Shown: in pieces, positions 62,301 to 64,000 of the stretch
Layout of the letters: each line of letters begins with the position of its first letter
Position numbering within the stretch: the stretch's first letter is position 1
Translations under genes and position numbers: made by a program
DNA from: Ixodes scapularis
Lineage: Eukaryota > Arthropoda > Arachnida > Ixodida > Ixodidae
Assembly: GCF_016920785.2 (NCBI RefSeq)
Contig: NW_024609857.1
Coordinates: forward strand, 13,864,716 to 13,928,715
Direction: 5' to 3'
DNA: 64,000 nt
Notes under the pieces: model-generated
The model's input: only the letters and a program-made list of their open reading frames with translations
What the model was told of the DNA's origin: nothing
Databases searched by the model: none

Positions 62301-63486
62301 TTCATTGGTGGGGCAAGTGCTTAGCTCGTTGCACTGCACTGTCAGCTCAGGGGCGAAGGGAAGAGGAAATGTTTTGCGGGATTTCGGAGGTTAAATGTGC
62401 GTAATACCTATGAGAAAGTCTAGTTTATAACGTTGACAAAAGTTTTTCGAGCTAAGAAAGAAACTATAATGCGCGAGAGAAATAGAAATTATGCCGGACC
62501 GCCAAGTTTACACTGCTACCCAATAGATAGCGCCAGTGTGTCCTCTCGTCGTAAGAGATAACAAGGGGTTCCAAGGCACTCGATCCTAAGAGGTCGCAAG
62601 TGTGCGAACGGGCCTTTAAATAACGACAAGCTCCGAAACTGTGGCATCTGGTCCAAACCACTAGCGCTGCATTTGGGAAAAGACTGCACTGTCAGCAATG
62701 CATAGTTTATTTTTGCGGCAAAAAGAACTCTAAATGTCTTGGGAGACATAAGAAAAATAGCAAATAATGAGACCGAGAAAGTGATTCTCTGCGAAATTGT
62801 GATCTGCACAGATAGCATTTTTGTGTCAGGGTGTTATCTCTGTTCCGGAAGTTCCTGTTGATTGCATTAATTGTCTGTCGGCACGTTCATCGGGAATGTA
62901 GATGCGCAGGCTTTGTTCATAAACAGAGGAGCAATTACCCACATCAATATGGTATGTGTCTCTCCGTAGTGTCCAAAATAAGTGAATCCACAATTGCTTT
63001 CACACAAAAAAATAAACATTGGGGAGCGAAAATTCTTATGCCAACGAAGCTGGGCTGCTGCATTTGCACATCTCATTGTGTTGATAAGCTTTGGTTCCAG
63101 GCAGCCTAAAGGCTTTAATGAAGTGGCTTTTGAAACAGTCTCGGAACAAATTAAGGGTGCACTTTGACTGCACAAAAACCTTTTTGTTTTGTAATGTTGA
63201 ACTGGGCCAATAGTTCACTTTGTTTCGCTAACCTTGGAAAAAGTCGGCCACTTGTAAAGGAAAGAAACATATTCTTGTTTACACTCAAAATGTCAACTAA
63301 TCTCAGGCATTATTTTGTCTCTTAGGGTTCAAGCAGTGGAAACCATCACAGAGTCTCTTGGGGAAGAGACCAAGCTGGAGGCCATTGAGTCTCAGATAAG
63401 CTGCCTCCTGGCAGAAGTCAAGGCAGAAGTGGGATCAAGTAGCAGCTGCTTGGAGGAGGCTGCACTCTTACTGGACAAGCAGGCAG
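41205..63486 (+). CDS. VEZT: Vezatin, adherens-junction membrane protein, split gene, 9 coding exons seen, 3' partial
   Basis: Joined: 41205-41372, 42946-43020, 43117-43247, 47736-47996, 49748-49895, 50581-50727, 52700-52784, 58858-59080, 63326-63486. This is 1399 bp, 466 codons plus 1 nt, with consistent phases. Family landmarks in order: the N-terminal NSPLYAYL motif; a short helical region (LLKAIIHSSCLEDEDRRFL); two hydrophobic helices separated by a short loop; the hallmark LIQETEVVARGFTL; the RRSVFVWTRELF block; a HVQHSEFLRRIALCL helix; and a C-terminal coiled-coil-rich part. From family knowledge, vezatin is a transmembrane protein linked to the cadherin-catenin complex and myosin VIIA, and animal vezatins are about 780 residues, so roughly 300 residues should lie beyond the right edge. 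Intron 7 hosts a nested LTR retrotransposon in antisense. Confidence 0.9.
41373..42945 (+). other. VEZT: VEZT intron 1
   Basis: Nothing gene-like on the plus strand. A solo TTAAAGGGGCACT end lies at about 42762, less than 200 bp upstream of exon 2, so a TTAA-family relic abuts the exon. Confidence 0.6.
42946..43020 (+). CDS. VEZT: VEZT coding exon 2
   Basis: 75 bp, 25 codons, phase 0, between acceptor GGCATGCAG and the strong donor GTAAGT. It encodes VNLKHYIWHALSTSRDVLLS, then QLQTV, resembling the ‘LKVAETIKSW...DDLLHKL’ region of vertebrate vezatin. Confidence 0.72.
43117..43247 (+). CDS. VEZT: VEZT coding exon 3
   Basis: 131 bp between acceptor CCTTTTTCAG and donor GTGAGT. It encodes DTQALLKAIIHSSCLEDEDR, then RFLSDFLEGQPALAKTKEYK and a split Val codon. 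The helical pattern matches the segment just before the membrane domain in vezatins. Confidence 0.82.
43422..44188. mobile_element. TTAA-bounded element (767 bp) carrying a hAT insertion
   Basis: Ends TTAAAGGGGCACTC and GAGTGCCCTTTTAA with TTAA at both edges. It has an internal G24 run at 43584-43607 and GGC repeats after it. A 157-bp hAT-type element is inserted at 44002-44158. It lies in VEZT intron 3, starting 174 bp after exon 3. Confidence 0.85.
44002..44158. mobile_element. hAT-type MITE (157 bp) with perfect 8-bp duplication
   Basis: Ends CAGGCACATAGCCAGG and CCTGGCTACGTGCCTG (one mismatch). Flanks GTCTCAGT at 43994-44001 and 44159-44166 are identical. It contains a G19 run at 44104-44122. 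Confidence 0.95.
44857..47648. mobile_element. Long TTAA-bounded element (2.8 kb)
   Basis: Left TTAAAGGGACACTAACA, right inverted TTAAAGGGACACTGACA, with TTAA at both edges. The first 230 bp are a close copy of the sequence starting at 63603. No transposase frame was recognised; a tRNA-like segment sits inside at 45663. It fills most of VEZT intron 3 and stops 88 bp before exon 4. Confidence 0.82.
45663..45733 (+). other. tRNA-like sequence, probably SINE-derived or a tRNA relic
   Basis: An A-box-like TAGCTCAGTGGGAAAGACG and a perfect B-box GGTTCGATCCC are about 30 bp apart, with CAT in the anticodon-loop position. The 3' acceptor half does not pair with the 5' end and an A/T-rich tail follows, so this is not a functional tRNA gene. 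Confidence 0.65.
47736..47996 (+). CDS. VEZT: VEZT coding exon 4 (transmembrane helices)
   Basis: 261 bp between acceptor TTGTTTTCAG and donor GTGAGT. It carries two hydrophobic helices, AYLVLTALSACAISRWL and GIEAAVVLALCFAALVVVV, separated by a short Pro/Ser loop, and then the family hallmark LQLIQETEVVARGFTL. The acceptor is only about 90 bp from a large TTAA-bounded repeat that ends at 47648. Confidence 0.95.
47997..49747 (+). other. VEZT: VEZT intron 4
   Basis: A/T-rich with no recognised element. The stretch 48400-49110 resembles, in inverse orientation, 23940-24790 of CDC123 intron 8 (shared phrases such as CTAAAATTTTAGTC/GGTAGTGTCCC), suggesting another dispersed repeat. Confidence 0.45.
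49748..49895 (+). CDS. VEZT: VEZT coding exon 5
   Basis: 148 bp starting after acceptor TTTTTTTAG. It encodes ASHNVPVQRLEMNKFLPSLD, then RRSVFVWTRELFLFWRSVTC. The donor (CAA|GTGATC) was chosen because it keeps phase 0 into exon 6; it is a modest match to consensus. No other in-phase GT lies near the expected conserved boundary. Confidence 0.82.
50581..50727 (+). CDS. VEZT: VEZT coding exon 6
   Basis: 147 bp, 49 codons, phase 0, between acceptor TGTTTTCTCAG and donor GTAAGT. It encodes YTVPLEGELDASSIYLAFTQ and ends FCLSSLK, corresponding to the ‘YPL...VPF.ELGLGLSEEQ...SLPALK’ segment of the family. Confidence 0.88.
51186..52596. mobile_element. Outer DNA element in VEZT intron 6
   Basis: Left end CTGTATTTTCCGGTGTATAA and, inverted from 52594, CCATATTTTCCGATGTATAA. 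Inner copies of GGTGCGTCTTATA recur near both ends. It is interrupted by the Tigger-like element at 51269-52367. Confidence 0.7.
51269..52367 (+). mobile_element. Tigger/pogo-like deletion derivative (1.1 kb)
   Basis: Begins CAGTCGAACCTCGATATAAC and ends with TTCGTTACATCGAGGTTTAA then CTG, each flanked by TA. Inside, a frame near 51985 reads RKRKVLFLDEKAKVLDAI, like the N-terminal helix-turn-helix of pogo/CENP-B-type transposases. It is followed shortly by an out-of-frame C-terminal tail (ALWALERRMTPLLLSQKAQA, then LADYFAPK and a stop at about 52219). The catalytic DDE core is missing. Confidence 0.85.
52700..52784 (+). CDS. VEZT: VEZT coding exon 7
   Basis: 85 bp between acceptor CTTTTTACAG and donor GTAAGT. 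It encodes AMLYFLHVQHSEFLRRIALC, then LMPGVTKS and 1 nt of a Leu codon. The HSEFLRRIAL helix is strongly conserved in vezatins. Confidence 0.93.
53661..53793. repeat. Palindrome, arms of about 65 bp
   Basis: GGTTAGTCCCTCCGAGTGCG... mirrors GGTTAGCCCCGTTGAGTGTG on the other strand, with a centre around CCCGTGAGTTTTGCGGG. Imperfect. Confidence 0.75.
53906..54064 (-). repeat. 3' LTR of the second Ty3/Gypsy element (159 bp)
   Basis: The same termini as the 5' copy; the GAAT duplication is adjacent. Confidence 0.93.
54066..54077 (-). promoter_or_regulatory. Polypurine tract of the second element
   Basis: AAGGGGGGAGGA on the minus strand, immediately before the 3' LTR. Confidence 0.85.
54076..55553 (-). 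pseudogene. pol: pol part 2: end of RNase H and integrase (frameshift and stop)
   Basis: The frame from 55553 (ANIPEDALSRFPAP) runs to a TAG at 55169-55167. The same frame resumes with the integrase zinc finger (HDHPLSGHLG..CHSC, 55166-54963). A further frame change near 55000 leads to the catalytic core and tail (about 55059-54076): DLIGPLP, ISSDNGRVF and LVERHNATVK, carrying the D, D and E, then RRSGPFVVVGKVGANDYRL (a GPY/F-like module). The stop TAA at 54078-54076 overlaps the polypurine tract. Confidence 0.9.
55502..57452 (-). pseudogene. pol: pol part 1: protease, reverse transcriptase, RNase H (frameshifted)
   Basis: The protease/linker frame 57452-56617 has the catalytic triad LLDTG at about 57327-57313. 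A frame change near 56640 separates it from the RT-RNase H frame (upstream of 56578 to 55502), which contains VGYRLLNAKTKFPVYPMPR, SFDLSQGFFQIPV, FLDDVLVYPS (catalytic pair near 56273-56278), the RNase H start VVETDASGRGIAAVL, and HTDHASLRWM. The frame is lost again at about 55530, around the run GGGGAAAAG. Catalytic residues survive, but continuity does not. Confidence 0.9.
57393..58568 (-). pseudogene. gag: gag of the second Ty3/Gypsy element, one in-frame stop
   Basis: ATG 58568 (MNQPSVFVPPELLQ). I prefer this start to upstream in-frame codons because those lie in the primer site. The capsid part (DEFLDHLENFCLVQGVKLED, LWFRFTEDFADW, EKVERVLEQMHPQF) runs to a TAA at 57680-57678. The same frame then continues through two CCHC zinc knuckles (CHRCGGIGHMQRQC, CFKCGQLGHMQARC) to a stop at 57393. 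The frame otherwise stays open, so the TAA is a single nonsense change. Confidence 0.88.
57447..57453 (-). promoter_or_regulatory. -1 ribosomal frameshift slippery heptamer G GGA AAC
   Basis: Just after the second zinc knuckle, the gag frame reads CAG GGA AAC, so the heptamer GGGAAAC is in the correct X XXY YYZ register. A -1 slip gives GGG AAA CTC and enters exactly the protease frame (GKLLAEEATPADLYD). A potential stem, AGAGGCC with GGACCTCT, lies 10 nt downstream (57436-57414). Function is inferred. Confidence 0.85.
58574..58591 (-). promoter_or_regulatory. Primer-binding site, tRNA-Pro type
   Basis: TGGGGGCTCGTCCG (minus strand, 58591-58578) begins two bases after the 5' LTR. This 14-mer equals the start of the classical tRNA-Pro primer site known from other retroelements; the last 4 of 18 bases differ. 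Confidence 0.85.
58594..58753 (-). repeat. 5' LTR of the second Ty3/Gypsy element (160 bp)
   Basis: On the minus strand it starts TGTGAGGGATAGC and ends ATACATAACA. Confidence 0.93.
58858..59080 (+). CDS. VEZT: VEZT coding exon 8
   Basis: 223 bp between acceptor TCTGCGATTGCAG and donor GTATGT. It encodes LSNAVAVAKIVNQANFECQQ, then LRKLNNAHQLYVSSCVPEDE and LQLTVHSLVLHLRAALKR. It matches the ‘[20 protein letters not shown]’ helix of vertebrate vezatin. It starts only about 100 bp after the 5' LTR of the antisense retrotransposon. Confidence 0.92.
59081..63325 (+). other. VEZT: VEZT intron 8
   Basis: 4.2 kb with no host exon. The 59686-59895 segment belongs to the same dispersed repeat as 9825-9905. 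The segment 60310-60510 is open (HISPITVVTTVVHGGSGSQS) but cannot join exon 8 in phase. The remainder (60520-63320) shows only unassigned, partly repeat-like sequence. Confidence 0.75.
63326..63486 (+). CDS. VEZT: VEZT coding exon 9
   Basis: 161 bp between acceptor TTGTCTCTTAG and donor GTTCGT. It encodes VQAVETITESLGEETKLEAI, then SQISCLLAEVKAEVGSSSSC and LEEAALLLDKQA. It matches the vezatin segment ending ‘CWEEA...VDKLL’. It leaves 1 nt of a split codon, so the gene continues past 64000. Confidence 0.92.
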
Positions 63487-63602
63487 GTTCGTGATACTTC
63501 ACGTTTGCACAAAATTGTAAGAGTCTGAAATTTTGAGCATTCTATACAATTCGTTTGTTAAGCTGAAAAGGAAGAGATAATAGTGTTTATGGACATTTAT
63601 GT

Positions 63603-64000
63603 TTAAAGGGACACTGACAGGGTATTTATGTTCGCCGAGGTTTTAAGTTGTACATGACATATGAGAGCCCAACTACCCAGAACAGAATTTGCGGCTTGAA
63701 ATTTGGTTTCTTTCCGCCTGAAAACCGCCGATCGAGAACTGGCCAGTTTGAGTCGCACTCACTCTCTTTTTTGTGGTCACGGGCCGTTTTCTAAGTTTTA
63801 GACATGACCACCAAATGTAATCAAAGTCGTGGGTCGTTGAAGGCACACGATCAATACAGTCGAATCTCGCTAATTCAGTTTTAAAGGGGACCGAATATTT
63901 GTTTGAATAAAGCAAAGTTTGAATTACCGGGAGTTGCCTTCCATAAAGAGGCATAGGATAAGACCTGCATCTTAGTTTGAATTATCCGCAAGTTTGAATT
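63603..64000. mobile_element. TTAA-family element, left end, with a pogo-like insertion (runs off window)
   Basis: TTAAAGGGACACTGACA at 63603 followed by about 230 bp closely matching 44857-45090. At 63857 it is interrupted by TA-flanked CAGTCGAATCTCGCTAATTC, the start of a pogo/Tigger-like element that continues past the window edge. Confidence 0.8.

Overview
The window is eukaryotic nuclear DNA. It carries two conserved animal genes arranged head to head, both split by GT-AG introns that are packed with transposable elements. I infer an arthropod, most likely a tick (Ixodida), from the gene content, the long repeat-rich introns and the mix of Ty3/Gypsy, I-type LINE, hAT, pogo/Tigger and TTAA-flanked DNA elements. 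The species cannot be read from the sequence alone. There are no prokaryotic genes, operons or CRISPR arrays.

Minus strand, about 40.26 kb down to 8.99 kb: ten coding exons of CDC123 (D123), the ATP-grasp chaperone that helps assemble translation factor eIF2. Exon phases match at every junction and give 318 codons, against about 336 in vertebrates. Only the last few residues and the stop codon were not located.

Plus strand, 41.2 kb to the right edge: nine exons of the vezatin gene (VEZT), an adherens-junction membrane protein. They give 466 codons in phase, including a two-helix membrane segment, and the gene runs off the window. The start codons are 940 bp apart, so the interval 40265-41204 is a candidate shared promoter.

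Mobile DNA. (1) A full-length Ty3/Gypsy retrotransposon lies at 10698-15115 on the plus strand, in CDC123 intron 9. It has 276-bp LTRs, a CGTCC target duplication and an open 1078-codon pol; gag is broken. (2) A second Ty3/Gypsy element lies at 53906-58753 on the minus strand, in VEZT intron 7. It has 159/160-bp LTRs, a tRNA-Pro type primer site and a textbook GGGAAAC frameshift site between gag and pol, but several coding breaks. It sits inside an older TA-flanked element. (3) A 5'-truncated LINE with RT and RNase H remains lies at 28.8-30.7 kb. (4) Four hAT-type non-autonomous elements have 8-bp target duplications. (5) Five TTAA-bounded elements share ends beginning TTAAAGGGRCA. (6) Two copies of a roughly 1.48-kb element have 14-bp inverted ends and 6-bp duplications. 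(7) A Tigger-like deletion derivative lies in VEZT intron 6. (8) There are several large foldback repeats, a minisatellite with 18 CACGTG palindromes, and long G or C runs.

The two host genes work in separate pathways, translation initiation and cell adhesion. I see no multi-gene system or defence cassette. The points most worth a second look are the compact divergent promoter, the intact frameshift site in a decayed element, the unclassified 6-bp-duplication family and the CACGTG minisatellite.
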